From Vandiemenella viatica (lineage: Eukaryota > Arthropoda > Insecta > Orthoptera > Morabidae), in the NCBI GenBank assembly GCA_031002005.1, contig JARYHS010013630.1, positions 32,885,504 through 32,949,503 on the forward strand: a DNA stretch of 64,000 bases. The letters run 5' to 3'. The number at the start of each line of letters is the position of its first letter. The first letter of the stretch is position 1. The notes beneath the pieces are model-generated. The model was not told where the DNA came from and searched no databases. It saw only the letters and a program-made list of their open reading frames with translations. Positions 1-11,528 of the stretch are shown here, in pieces. Both the position numbers and the translations under genes were made by a program.

Positions 1-500
1 GACTGCTATCACAACACGGAGTCAAGACAATTTATAGACCACCCACTAAAATTAGTAACTTGTCGGCAGCGTTAAAGATGACCTAGGTTTACGAACCCCT
101 GGTGTATATTATATACATTGGACAGACACAGCGATGCATTGTTCAGCGATGGTGTAGAGCACGCCAGAAATGTTCGTCTTGGGCAAGAAGAAAAATCTGC
201 GGTGGCCGAACATAGTGTGCAAGAGGGTCACACTTTTGAATTTGAAAAAACAACCATTTTAGCCCGGGTCAAAGATTTTTGGGCCAGCGTTATTACAGAG
301 GCTGTGGAAATTAGATTAACTGATTTATTAGTCAACAGGGACACTGGTTATCAACTCAGTGCGGCCTGGAACCCGGCGATTAAAATGCTGAAACAGTTTC
401 GCGTCGGTCTCGAGCAGAAGAGCGGATGAACGTAATCGCCTTGTGTTGGTTTTTGTCTTCCACCGTTTCCGTAGGCAGCGGCTGAATAAACAAACAGTTA
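1..500 (+). pseudogene. Penelope-like retroelement 3' end, GIY-YIG endonuclease remnant
   Basis: The + strand keeps the end of a Penelope-like reverse transcriptase and its C-terminal GIY-YIG endonuclease. Around 104-118 one frame reads GVYYIYIGQTQ, the GIY-YIG core. After a frameshift near 118-170 the frame at 118-429 reads RLGQEEKSAVAEHSVQEGHTFEF, then EAVEIRL, NRDTGYQLSAAWNPAI: the conserved tail of Penelope-type and related GIY-YIG nucleases. The upstream text (RPPTKISNLSA) fits the linker before the nuclease. The element is cut by the left edge of the window, is frameshifted, and is surely inactive. The reverse transcriptase lies outside the window. Motif order and spacing make the family call fairly safe; the clade is not resolved. 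Confidence 0.75.
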
Positions 501-721
501 AACATTGACATCAGGTTGAAAATGAAGGCAGAGATGGACGCCTTCGAACGTCCCGCAAATATGACATATTAACACGGCTGGAAGCTCGAGAAAAATATAT
601 TAATATTCAACGCCGTGAAAAATTACGATCCAACATTTAATTTAATTGAGTTAATCTGGTGACAGTTTACCTTGTCATCTATCTACTCCTTTCTTCTTCT
701 TATTATTATTATTTTGTGAGT

Positions 722-935
722 GAATTCTCCTCCACATCCACTTCTGCTCTTTAAAAATTTTAATTTTAATTTCTTTCAGCGTTTTTGGTAAATTATTTAT
801 CACTTCCATTAATAATTTATTACAATCCCTGAGTTCTTGATATTCAAACCCCCTCAAGCATCAAATCGGCACCAGTTTGTGCTCACAGTCAACTTTCCCC
901 TTCCATGCAGCACTCTTCCTGCATCTCTCAATATA
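722..935 (-). mobile_element. CR1/L2-like LINE fragment, 3' end (split by MITE)
   Basis: Reverse-strand text includes NNLPKTLKEIKIKI, the C-terminus of the same non-LTR reverse transcriptase family found at 38350-39330. The copy continues at 1410 after the inserted MITE. It is decayed and carries no usable frame. Confidence 0.65.
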
Positions 936-1409
936 CAGGATGTTTCAAAAATGACCGGTATATTTGAAAAATCAATAAAAACTAAACGGGCAGCGACAGA
1001 AATTCACCGTTTATTGCAATATGCTTGGGACAACAGTAAATTTTCAGGCAGACAAACTTTCGAAATTAGTTTCAATTTTCATCAACAGATGGCGCTGCAG
1101 TCTAGAAAAATCTAAAGTTCTAAGGAATAAACCATTTGTTCACAGCAAACTTGCAATCTGTGAACAGCATACGCTTACAGCAGAAAGACGACTTACAGAA
1201 TGGCGAACTCACAGACTGCGTTTACATCTATATCTTTGAAATCGCCTGCAGCGCCATCTGTTGTTGAAAATTGTAACTAATTTTGAAAGTTTGCCTGCCT
1301 GACAATTTACTGTTGTCCCAAGCAAATTGCAACAAATGGTGTATTTCTATCGCTGCCGCTTAGTTTTTATTGATTTTTCAAATATACCGGTCATTTTTGA
1401 AACACCCAG
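936..1409. mobile_element. Palindromic Tc1/mariner-type MITE
   Basis: A near-complete inverted repeat: the left end starts CAGGATGTTTCAAAAATGAC and the right end is the complement of CTGGGTGTTTCAAAAATGAC. The arms match through 'aaatcaataaaaactaa' and 'gacaacagtaaattttcagg' to a central 'cagatggcgctgcag'. It is flanked by TA on both sides (934-935, 1410-1411). LINE sequence runs straight on across the TA, so insertion came after the LINE. No transposase; the arms make up most of the 474 bp. Confidence 0.85.
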
Positions 1410-2085
1410 TATTTCCAAGTCTTATCACCAACATACGACTTGTACACTCCCCTCTCCGCACTTTCTTCTCCCCCCTGTCTTCCAAAGACTCCCATTCTAG
1501 CTCTTTGATGATATTAGTAACTGCCTGGGTACTGCGATAAATTCCACAAATATATTTAGCTGGTCTCCTTTGTACGCACTAGAACTCATGTATCTGAAAC
1601 CCAAAATGTAGGCACTGGTCTACCTGCACCAGCACATGCAAGAAAAAATCTGACCAAAGTTTTGTAACCCAGTTGCCTCACTTCTCTAGAACATCCCTCT
1701 CACCAATTTCTCCAGTAAATGAAGGATTTTGAAACCTTTGCCTGTCAGCTGTTCAATGTGTCCCAGCCCACTTTAGTTATTACTAAATATTATGCCAAGA
1801 AATTTACTCTTTAAGCCCGAAACAAGCAATTCTGTCCCCATCCCTATAATTGTAAATAACCCTTAGCTTTTATCTATGTACCATAACAAGCTGACTCTTT
1901 TTGCATTTATCTTCATTCCATATTAGCAAATCCCGTTAGATATTCTATCCAGGTCACCCTGCAGCTGTTCAATCTTTTCCCATTTTGCTTCCTAATAATA
2001 CCATTATGTCATCAGCAAACAACCGACCTTTTGAATGTAAACAATCAACAAATTCGACATTAGAATTATGAATAACAGTGGCTGT
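1410..2085 (-). mobile_element. CR1/L2-like LINE fragment, reverse transcriptase part
   Basis: Continuation of the copy at 722-935. On the reverse strand the order of blocks is the same as in the longer copy at 38350-39330, from the FADD-box region ('atgtcatcagcaaacaa' on +) to the C-terminal helices. Many stops and indels; inactive. Confidence 0.65.
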
Positions 2086-2678
2086 AATACGCAACACTCA
2101 CGTTTTCACTTCCATCTTATCTTCTTTTTATAAACTGTTTTTTCTTCTCTAATGCTGCTTTTTGACTTTAAGAATTGCTCTACTCAGCAAGCTACATTTT
2201 TATCCATTCCAATATTTTTCACCTTATTTAACACCATTTTATGACTCCCGCTGTCAGATGCACTACAATGACGTAAGAGAAGGCTCAAGACGTCTAAAGC
2301 CTTTAAGCGAGTTGTGCCTAGACGTATCTAACGGCTCGCATTACATCTTTGTTACTGTTCTAGGGGATGTAGCAGAATGTGACAAAAAGGACAGATGCTG
2401 CTGCGCTCTAGCGACAGTAACAAAGTTGTCACCAGCCGGCAGTAACAAAGCGGCTCCCCTCCCTTGCATATCCTCACGGAAACGCCAGACCGCATGCGCG
2501 ATTTCAGACATCTGGCATCAGCATCCACGACGGCATAATAGTTCAGCCCCTAGTCGTAGAGAATGCCGCATTTGTAAATGTTTATTTTTCTTTCACTACA
2601 TTTATTTTTTATTCGAAGGTGTATGTCACAGTTGCGCTACGTTTAGAGCTGCCACTGCTCACTGCTATCTAGCTCAGG
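2086..2678. other. Unassigned stretch left of the long-arm element
   Basis: An open frame of 189 codons (2162-2731, +) crosses this stretch but starts in low-complexity flank and runs into the next element's terminus. I see no family motif, and a GC-richer block at 2270-2540 is the only compositional oddity. Not supported as a gene. Confidence 0.3.
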
Positions 2679-3689
2679 CCCAGGCATTACAGGTGTATAT
2701 ATATATACATTTAAAAAAAAATCAAAGTTGAAAATTGGCACAGATATTACCTAAGAAACAAGTATTGAAGAGTCCCCATCTTTGAGGTGTCCACGTCACA
2801 GTTTTTTTTTTTAATTGGTCAAAAGGGCGTAAGTAGGGCTGAAATGCTGCAATCAGTATAAACATCTTGTAGCTCTTAAAATATCAGCCTCAATACCATT
2901 TCATTGCAGTATAAGTAATTTGAAGACTGAATGTAAGTGTAGTTTTGGACGTAATTATTGTATAAAAGTAAAAACAAACTCACATTTTATAATGAGGCGG
3001 GTACGAAACATAATCTATTTTATAATCAACCCAGATTTGCTGAAAAACTACAATAGTTATCGAAACAAGAAATAACGCAGTTTCAGTGTTAAAATGGCAT
3101 ATCGGTCATGTTTTTGTGATAAACATTTGGCGATATCCCCATAGAAACATTAAAAAACTACGCACAGAGTTCCACTCCCCTCTCCCCCCTGTCTGCACCC
3201 TTCTGCACACTTGAAACAGTGTGCTGAGATTTTGTGCTCCTGAAATTATGTATCAGTTGACAGATATAAACCTGGGAAATGACAAAACAATCTGCAGATT
3301 TATAAATTATTGGGCAAATTTATGAACAATATTTTTTTTAATTATTGAACTCATCGAATGAAATTTAAAGTTCAGATTCATCACTGTCCTCATTATATAA
3401 CCATTTGGTATACGTGACATTAACATGTGCAGATCTTCTGCAATGTCCACAATTAGCGAACACTCCAACCCAGAAAGCAAACATTTACAAGGATTTCCTC
3501 AAGTGCTCTTGCCATTGCAGTACCTCAGATTAAGGAGATGATTCGGAGGATGTGCGAGTCGGGTAGTCACTGCCACTAGAGCCAACCTATCAATTCAATG
3601 TCTTCCCTCACGGAATTTTTCCTTTATGTGACAGGTTCAGTGAGAAAATAATTGTAATTATCGACGGAGGCTATCTCCTAAACGGTGTG

Positions 3690-4413
3690 GTGTGGCCCAG
3701 ACCAACAACTTTCGGTTAGCCGTGCGAAGTATACGAATCTTTCGTGGTTAGAAAGTTCTCCTCATTGGTCATCATCGTTTTCAAAGGATACGAACACATG
3801 ACTACTAAAGGGGAGGGGCGTCGTCGACGAACCGGAGGAAAGACATCTGCCAAAGTTTTCACACACCACAACACGGTGGTCACTTCACATCAAGCTAAGT
3901 TTTTGAAAAACAGCCGTTACAAAAATCATCTTGTCGAATTACTTGTGAACAAATTCCTGACTGCGGGTTATCTTAACCATTCATTTGCAAATGAGTCGCT
4001 GATGCCAGCATTGCATCGTTTGCACTTGAACACAACAGGGGTCAAAAGGCAGCGGTCATCTCCAATGATACGGATGTTCTGGTAATGCTGGTAGTGTGAA
4101 CTAGTAAAGATAATCGGATAAACATCATTCACCCTCCTACAAGCAAACCAACTGCTAAGGTCTTCATCGTGGCTAAAGACTTTGAATCCACTGCAGATAA
4201 GAAAAACTCTGCACTCTTTCGTTATGCTTTTATTGGGTGCAATACTACTAGCACCCTTTTCGGCCGAGGAAAAAAACAGAACTGGAAGCTCTTGATGGGT
4301 TCTTCAGTATTGCGTAACAATGTGAAAACATTCGTACATCCCAACGCACACAAAGAAGACATCCGCAGGATAGAAGTTTGCAGTCGCCCTTTACGAAAAT
4401 TTGAACGAACCTA
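3690..4413 (+). pseudogene. PIN-nuclease-like protein, transposon-associated, frameshifted
   Basis: Three + strand frames together resemble an uncharacterised arthropod family with a PIN-like nuclease fold. Part one (about 3744-4010) reads VIVFKGYEHMTTKGEGRRR then KFLKNSRYKNHLVELL; the family usually has FDGY...TKD..H.RR and FL.N..NK..F. After a frameshift near 4010-4060 comes VISNDTDVLVMLV, the acidic signature of the fold, then a stop at about 4099. Part two (4169-4413) reads RYAFIGCNTTSTLFGRGKK, against the usual H.LTGCDTTSA..GKGKK. The first D of GCDTTS is N here. Several stops and frameshifts make it non-functional. It sits between inverted arms, so it was probably carried by the element. 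Family recall is from memory without a search. Confidence 0.55.
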
Positions 4414-5314
4414 GGGTAATAAAATACAGTCGTAAGATCGTAACTCACCCAGTCACTACGTCATTCCGAAATGCGTCCCTTCATTCAACATCTACGGGAT
4501 GGGAGCAGCATTCTCTGCTATATACTTATAAATTCAGTAATTGCTGAGAGATTCTTTAGACTAGAAGGAATGGAAGTCGAAAATTCAAAATGGAGCTCTA
4601 GTGCCAGTGACTACCTGTTTCCCATATACTCTGAATCATCTCCTTAATTTGAGTCTTGTAACTACAAGATCACTTGCGGAAATCATTGTGAATGTGTGCG
4701 TTATAGCCTCTACATGTCACGTAAAGCGGTTCAGATGATGAGTACGATGATGAAGCCGAACACTAAATTTCATTCAACGAGTTCAGTAATAAAAAATATT
4801 TATTGCTCATAAATTTGCAACTTATAATTCTGCAAACTGTTTCGTCGTTTTCTAGGTTTATTTCTGTCAGTTCACGCATAATTCCAAGAGCGCAAAGTCT
4901 CAGCTCACTGTTCCAAGTGGTCAGAATGATGCAGTCCAGAGGAGGGGGGGGGGGGATGGGTGTTTTAAGCTGTGCTCTGCTCGTTGCTTCTGAATGTTGC
5001 TATGAGTATCTCGCCAACCGTTTATCACAAATCATGACTGATGTACCATTTTAACGCCGAAACTGCTTTGTTCAACTTTGGTACCAGGTCTTGACTGGAT
5101 AAATTTGCTGTTTTTTTATATAAAATCGGGATTAATTATAAAATAAGTAATGTTTTGCACCAGCTTCATGATAAAATATTTGTTTTTGCCTTTATGCAAT
5201 AATTACCCAAAACTACATTTAATGATTACCCTCTTCAAATTACTTAGTGCAATGAAATAGTGCTAAGTCTGTTATTTTAAAAGCTACAACACGTTATTAT
5301 TATTTATATTAATT

Positions 5315-5830
5315 TTAATTAGGATAGAGCTAACGCTCCGGTGGCAATACCCCATGTCATATAACTACGTCTTCATTTTTTTTAAATTTCTTTTGTAATT
5401 GGAGTGTTAATTTCCTCTCCCTTTTACTTTTTCGATTTACAAATTTTAATTTTAAATTCCTCAAGCGTTTATGGTAAATTGTTCATCACTTGGTAATTTG
5501 TTCCAATCCTTGATACCCTAACCAACAAAATAAAATTTTCCCACTCCCTTATGCATGAAATCGAGCGTCAGCTTGTGGTCATGGTCGCCTATCCCATTCC
5601 ATGCACTATTCTTAATTCTTTGACCAATCCCTCCAAGCCCCTCACCTCCATATGCCCTATACAATCAGCCCCCTCCTTTCCTCCAATGACTCCCAAACCA
5701 GCTCCTTTATCATTTCAGTTACTGACTGGGTCCTGTGATAATTTCAAAACAAAAAAAATCTAGCTGTTCTTCTTTGCACACCCTTCAACTCCCGTATTTG
5801 ATAACCAAAATGTGGGTTTATACTGGTTAC
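5315..5830 (-). mobile_element. CR1/L2-like LINE 3' fragment inside the right arm
   Basis: It begins at the family's 3' end ('gctccggtggcaat' on +) and continues into the C-terminal reverse transcriptase blocks ('atcgagcgtcagcttgtggtcatggtc' region, 'ctgtgataatttc', 'caactcccgtatttgata'). The right arm of the surrounding element resumes at about 5835, so this copy inserted into it. Frame is broken throughout. Confidence 0.7.
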
Positions 5831-6481
5831 GCCTATTTGACCCCCACAAAAAAAAAAAAAACTATGACGTGGACACCTCAAAAATGGTAACTTTTTAGGA
5901 CTTGTTTCTTAGAAACTAAATAACATCTGTGCCAATTTTAAACTCTACATTATTTTTTCTAAGGTTCATACCTATATCGCCAGGGGAGCGGCACTGATTC
6001 ATTTGTACTTGTTTCGACACGTATCTCGACAGCCAGTTCTCACAGACAGACAAAAGATATACCATTTTAACGCTAAAACTGTGTACTACAACTTCGGTTA
6101 AATGTCTTGCCATGGTGATTTTGACAGTTTTTCAACTACGCAGTATTACAAAAAAAATCATGTTTCGTATCGCCTTCAAAAAAAAAAAAAAAAAAAGGTG
6201 AGTATACTTTTACTTTTATACAATAATTATCTCAGACAATACACTTTAATGCAGAGGTTAGCCTCTTCCGATTTCCTAGGGTGCAATAAAACGTTACAAA
6301 GGCTAACATTTTAAATGTTGCAACGAGTTTACAATGATTTGGCATTCAAGCTCTTTTTAAGCCCTTTTGACGCGTAGAAAACAATGACTCAGAGGTGGGA
6401 ACTTGTCAGGATTTGTTTTTTTTAGGTACTAAGAATTTTGTTTTGAGGTTTCCCCTACATTCTGTGTATATTGCCTGGGCT

Positions 6482-8069
6482 AATAACACACTTTCAAGCA
6501 GACAGAGTCGCACTTACTGCTAGTTTGCTAATAACTGGTTTCTGATATTGCAAGATCCATTGTGCGCTGGTTGAAGAAATTGATGGCAATATAGTGTCAC
6601 AGTTGATTGTTTCGTTCGTATGGTAGATGAGCTGTTATTTTCCTTTACGGGAAATGATAATAAAAATTATTAAAACAGAGCTATTTATTCACAGCACTGA
6701 AGTTTTTCAGTGAAAATTTGACGTTCACTTCTTAAGGAATTAAATATATCTTCGTTAAGGCTTTGAAACTTTGTTTACTCCCGCTTAGAAATATTAGGAC
6801 GTAACTACATTCAGTTTTTTTTTTTTTTGAGACTTGGTTAACGATACATAACTTGTAGATGCTGCTTCGAAATGAAGAAGTGTAAGACTGATATGATTTT
6901 AATAAAGTTCAAAACCGGCGGAAATCATGTAACTGGAGGAATGTTCCATATAAAACTCCGTTTCCGATTTTTACGAGAGAGGACTCTTTTACGGGGGGAT
7001 AGATGCCACCTTACATAACTTGTTAGTATACTAGCCGCTTTCCTTAGGAGCGGATAAAAGGGCGCAAAATTAATAAAGTAACCAATCGAGAGACAGTCGA
7101 AGTATGAAGGATGTATCGGTTGCGATCCATCACGAGCGTGTCCCCATTTTAGTAATTTATTGTCCGCCGCTGCCAGCGCTAAACACGCCGCTTGTAATTG
7201 CCGATGAGTAAGGAAGTGGCACGTCGAGAATGGAGGACGCTCTCCTTCCACGCGAAAGTGACCGCATATCGCCTCCACCAGAGAAGGAACCGACTCCCAT
7301 ATATAATTCTGTAATCGATTCTAATGAATGTCGATAGTTAGTAGGCCGTGATCCCTCCGAGGAAGAGAAATGATAGATAGGGATTCCGTTAATGTCGCGA
7401 CATTGTTGTGTACTCATATTATTCATGCCTCGAGTCAGTCATGTAACACGATTAGTCCACTGCAAGTCCAAATTATCATGCCCTGATTTAGAAGTAGTAG
7501 TAGAAATAGCGATACAGGTAGTGAAATAAAATGGTTTAACTCTGGGTTGCTCTTCCTTTAACGACGTGCACCCCCACCCCCCTCCCTCCTGGGTTCCTGT
7601 CTGACGTTACGCTTCTCCATCCGACAATATGAAATCGAAATAAAAAAAATCATTATTTAGTTTAAAAAACCAACTTAAAACCTATTTTATAAGGTTTTAA
7701 TAAACAAAAACAAGAGTTTACTGTGTAAACATCAGTGATAGGTCTAACACTGTTTGTCTTTGACAAGTTACTGTATATTTTGCGTTAATAATAATGCACA
7801 TCTCAAATCACTTTCGACATCGAGAGTTGCTCAATCTTTTGGTTTGTTATAAACAAGTATAGAAAATTAAGATTCGCAATGATTTCTTTTTTTTTTAAAC
7901 CGCATCAGTAGTTAATACGCCAAAATCTTCAAAACCTTCCCAGGAAGTTGGGCCCCACCGCCACAGTTTGATAACCTTTGGTTTAACTGAAGTTCATCGG
8001 TACAAGTAAGTTAAACTGTCATCATCCACTACACCTTACACCATTTAATCTTGTCCTTTTTGATTGCAG
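6482..8069. other. No gene recognised
   Basis: AT-rich, with a GC-richer patch at 7000-7430 that has short open frames without family motifs. A C-rich block at 7570-7600 and 'gggccccaccgccacagtttgataacctttgg' near 7950-7980 look like decayed hAT-type MITE ends, but I could not pair them with confidence. Confidence 0.4.
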
Positions 8070-8096
8070 GTTCTTCTTCGAAAGTTCTAAAATCAT
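8070..8096 (+). other. Candidate 27-nt microexon
   Basis: A pyrimidine-rich tract ending TTTTTGATTGCAG is followed by 27 nt and then a consensus donor GTAAGTA. One frame is open (FFFESSKI) and the exon would end AT, able to form a split ATG. It may equally be a 5'-untranslated exon or chance. There is no linked exon I can name. Confidence 0.2.
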
Positions 8097-9105
8097 GTAA
8101 GTAAATATTTCTTCGCGAATTATTTCCAACTCGCTAAGCGACCAACGATCACAAACTTAAAGTTAGTATTATCTGTATTCGGAAGGCGGGTTACATCGCA
8201 CGTATTAAAACCTTGTATGTTTATCTCCCAAGATCCGTTGCAAATGATAGCTAATCTTAAGACAATCCTCGCCTAATACCCGTTCGTATGAACTCTTTTA
8301 TTCCGAATGAGCTTTTAATGATCAGAAAATGACCGCATCCATTAGTTCCACAAATCAGAACCTATGTAACATCTAGCGCCTCTGTGCCATATTCACCAGT
8401 TGATCTTCTCACTGCACTCACAGCTTTGAGCTACTAAATGAGAATTGCCTACGAGAATTTCCCAACATGAAATAGTTATGTCCTTAAATTGACTACGATT
8501 GAGGAATAGCGAGAAATGACTGTGTTGTTACTAGGTCTGTCTAAGAAATTGCGAGCCCGAGAAGTAAAAGAACAATTGCCGGTGGTCTTGGTTCTTGGTT
8601 ACCCGTCTGTTTGAGTAGCTAGAGAGCTAATAACGTCGTCATTGACGTTTACAACCATTGACGTGGAATAAATCGCAATTATAATATTTTATTGTTTTTA
8701 TGATGTCTGATTTGCCTTAATTGAGGATGCATTCGATACCATTTCGTTTGTTTTGACCTTAGGGTAGAGGTTTCCCTGTTCACGGACCTTTTGGCACTCT
8801 GCCGTCTGAGTTGTAGTGCAATTCACAACACCTAGCTAAGGTATTCAGAAATTCCCTATGCCTGAAGGAAATTTTCACCTTTGTAACTTTTATAAATGAT
8901 ATAAACTATTAAATAGTTGAAATATAATATTAAATAGTTGCTAAGAGTTAAAAGCTGCCACAATCACTTCTTATTTTTTTCCTCAACTGTTAGATTGGTG
9001 GTTTTCCACTTGCGTTTTTCGATGATGTAAATACATTTATATATTTACAGGTTTATTAGTTTATTCACTGCATGCATGACTGTGGTGCGTTTGTGTTGTG
9101 TTTCT
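8097..9105. other. No gene recognised
   Basis: AT-rich intergenic or intronic DNA. 'aaatagttgaaatataatattaaatagttg' near 8910-8940 is a short local duplication. Nothing else stands out. Confidence 0.4.
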
Positions 9106-9109
9106 ATTG

Positions 9110-9410
9110 TGAATGAATGGAATGAAGGGACGTCGAGGGTGGAACTCAGTGCCGGCCCATTCAGGCGTTCTCTCCAGGAGGACACAAAACGGGCCGCCGG
9201 GCTTAACGTCCCCATCCTCCGGACGAATCACAGTGTCGTATGACCTCGTTCCATACTCACAGTGCAGAGGTTTGTGTTTGAAACCCAGGACTTGGTGAAC
9301 AGTTTGGTGATTTGGAATTGTGCACTTCCATCTCTCCGAATTCTGATGACGAATATTTCTTCCAGGACTCGAACCAGCTACCTCCGTTCCGAAGTCAAGT
9401 CACTTGCTAG
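9110..9410. mobile_element. Possible tRNA-derived SINE remnant
   Basis: Higher GC than the flanks, with B-box-like stretches ('tttgaaacccagga' +, 'aggactcgaaccagct' reading as a reverse B box). Orientation and family are not resolved. Confidence 0.3.
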
Positions 9411-9808
9411 TACTTTCGAATTCTCTTCATTTGATGTGAAGATAAAAGTAGCCTCGCTTTCACACATGAATTACATGTGAAATTAAATTGGTCGGACATC
9501 AAGTACGGTATTAAAGAGAAATAAAAACGTGTGTGAAGTCTGTAATTGAATGATGCCCCATTTTCTGTTCGTCTGGGATGAGGAGATCTTAAACACTGCC
9601 TCATCACTCTGGTTTTTTACTTAAAAATATCTGTTGTTAGGTAAGCTGAGACCATTCCACTATAATCACACTATATAAGAAAATTTGTAACTACAGAAAC
9701 TTCACTTAGGCTATTACACCTTGCACTGAGATCTGCGAGTCACTGCAAATCTCCCAAAGATGAAACCATTACGATTTCCTCAACATCACGTCTCTATTTG
9801 CGCAAATA
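9411..9808. other. No gene recognised
   Basis: AT-rich stretch between the possible SINE remnant and the mariner insertion. Nothing recognisable. Confidence 0.4.
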
Positions 9809-11229
9809 CACTCCTGTAAATTGAAATAAGAACACCGTGAATTCATTGTCCTAGGAATGGGAAACTTTATATACACATTCCTGGGGTCAGATACAACACA
9901 TGATCACACAGACAGAACCATAGGCACATAGACACAGGCAACAGAGCATGCACAATGTCGGCACTAGTACCGTGTATATCCTCCTTTCGCAGCAATGCAG
10001 GCTGCAATTCTCCCATGGAGAAGATCGTAGAGGTGCTGGATTTAGTCCTGTGGAACGGCATGCCAAGCCATTTCCACCTGGCGCCTCAGCTGGACCAGCG
10101 TTCGTGCTGGACGTGCAGACCGCGTGATACGACGTTTCATCCAGTCCCAAACATGCTCAATGGGGGACAGATCCGGAGATCTCGCTGGCCAGGGTAGTTG
10201 ACTTACACCTTCTAGAGCACGTTGGGTGGCACGGGATACATGTGGACGTGCATTGTCCTGTTGGAACAGCATGTTCCCTTGCCGGTCTAGGAATGGTAGA
10301 ACGATGGGTTCGATGACGGTTTGAATGTACCATGCACTGTTCAGTGTCCCCTCGACGATCACCAGAGGTGTAGGGCCAGTGTAGGAGATCGCTCCCCACA
10401 CCATGATGCCGGTTGTTGGCCCTGTGTGCCTCGGTCGTATGCAGTCCTGATTGTGGCGCTCACCTGCACGGCGCCAAACACGCATACGACCATCATTGGC
10501 ACCAAGGCAGAAGCTACTCTCATCACTGAAGACGACACGTCTCCATTCGTCCCTCCATACACGCCTGTCGCGACACCACTGGAGGCGGGCTGCACGATGT
10601 TGGGGCGTGAGCGGAAGACGACCTAACGGTGCGCGGGACCGTAGCCCAGCTTCATGGAGACGGTTGCGAATGGTCCTCTCTGATACCCCAGGAGCACGAG
10701 TGTCCCTAATTTGCCGGGAAGTGGCGTTGCGGTCCCCTACGGCACTGCGTAGGATGCGACGGTCTTGGCGTGCGTCCGTGCGTCGCTGCTGTCCGGACCC
10801 AGGTCGACGGGCACGTGCACCTTCCGCCGACCACTGGCTACAACATCGATGTACTGTGGAGACCTCGCGCCCCACATGTTGAGCAATTCGGCGGTACGTC
10901 CACCCGGCCTCCTGCATGCCCACTATACGCCCTCGCTCAAAGTCCGTCGACTGCACATACGGTTAACGTACACGCTGTCGCGGCATGCTACCAGTGTTAA
11001 AGACTGAGATGGAGCTCCGTATGCCACGGCAAACTGGCTGACACTGACTGCGGCGGTGTCCAACCGCTGCGCAGCTAGCGCCCTTCGAGGCCAACACTGC
11101 TGTTCCTGGCGTGACCGCTGTGCCGTGCGTTTGATCATTGCTTGTACAGCCCTCTCGTAGTGTCCGGAGCAAGTATGGTGGGTCTTACACACCGGCGTCA
11201 ATGTGTTCTTATTTCAATTTCCAGGAGTG
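9809..11229 (-). mobile_element. Tc1/mariner transposon, nearly intact, TA target site
   Basis: Both termini are present: left CACTCCTGTAAATTGAAATA and right, read inward, CACTCCTGGAAATTGAAATA, identical but for one base over the first 28 or so positions. TA flanks both ends (9807-9808 and 11230-11231). The transposase is on the - strand. About 1.42 kb, a normal size for the superfamily. The preserved ends and almost open transposase mark it as the youngest autonomous-type element in the window. Confidence 0.93.
9964..10956 (-). pseudogene. Tc1/mariner transposase with one C-terminal nonsense codon
   Basis: The DDE transposase cuts and pastes the element at TA sites. The frame runs from ATG at 10956 for 304 codons to TAA at 10042-10044; the same frame then continues for 25 sensible codons (IQHLYDLLHGRIAACIAAKG...) to TAG at 9964-9966. 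That 25-residue tail is typical of the family, so the TAA is probably a single nonsense change. Residues 1-110 form the paired helix-turn-helix DNA-binding region (SERTIRNRLHEAGL). The catalytic triad is D145 (VVFSDESSF), D234 (FQQDNARPH) and E267 (SPDLSPIEHVWD). I count 32 residues between D234 and E267, against 34 in Tc1 itself. Start chosen because MQSTDFERGR is the family N-terminus. Loss of the tail may or may not abolish activity. Confidence 0.9.
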
Positions 11230-11299
11230 TATTTCAGCAGGACCGTTTTCGTTCCTCCTCTCTAACACGATTTCTCTCCAAATTTTTAAACTATGCTGC

Positions 11300-11528
11300 A
11301 TACTTAAAACGTAGTGGCTGGAGTGCTAGCTCCGCGTGCCGAAGGTCGCCGGTTCGAATCCAGCCGCGGGCATGGTTGTTTAAGTGTTGTGTGAATGTCC
11401 TGTCCGTCCTGTCGTGTCTATACTTAAGAATTAAAAAACGTACTAGATAAATTAATTCACTGAAGAGATATCATAAACACATTGAGCTGGCTGAATGGCT
11501 TAGTTACCGAAAGCCAAAAAAAAAAAAT
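11300..11528 (+). mobile_element. tRNA-derived SINE with poly(A)
   Basis: It has an A-box-like TGGCTGGAGTG and an exact B box GGTTCGAATCC (about 11350), i.e. an internal RNA polymerase III promoter. A tRNA-unrelated body follows and an A-run ends it at 11517-11527. The acceptor stem does not fold as a tRNA, so it is a SINE and not a tRNA gene. Confidence 0.6.

Larger units (their letters stand above)
2679..6481. mobile_element. Composite DNA-transposon-like element with ~0.85-kb inverted arms
   Basis: The left end CCCAGGCATTACAGG (2679) pairs with the complement of the right end at about 6465-6481 (read inward, CCCAGGCAATATACACAG). The left arm (about 2679-3600) is matched in reverse by 4590-5290 and, after an inserted LINE, 5835-5985; a further partial right arm lies at about 6060-6481. 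Shared blocks include 'ggcacagatatta', 'cctaagaaacaagt', 'ttttacttttatacaataatta' on the opposite strand, and 'aattaaggagatgattc'. Between the arms is the PIN-like pseudogene. I see no clean target-site duplication, so outer limits are approximate. Long arms recall Mutator-like or Kolobok-like elements, but no matching transposase is visible. Confidence 0.5.

Noticed and set aside
2162..2731. 189-codon + frame
   Set aside because: No motif, no splice or promoter support; it runs from unassigned flank into the terminus of the long-arm element.
10300..11200. Many overlapping + and - frames within the mariner
   Set aside because: They are alternative frames of the transposase; only the - frame has DDE and helix-turn-helix motifs.
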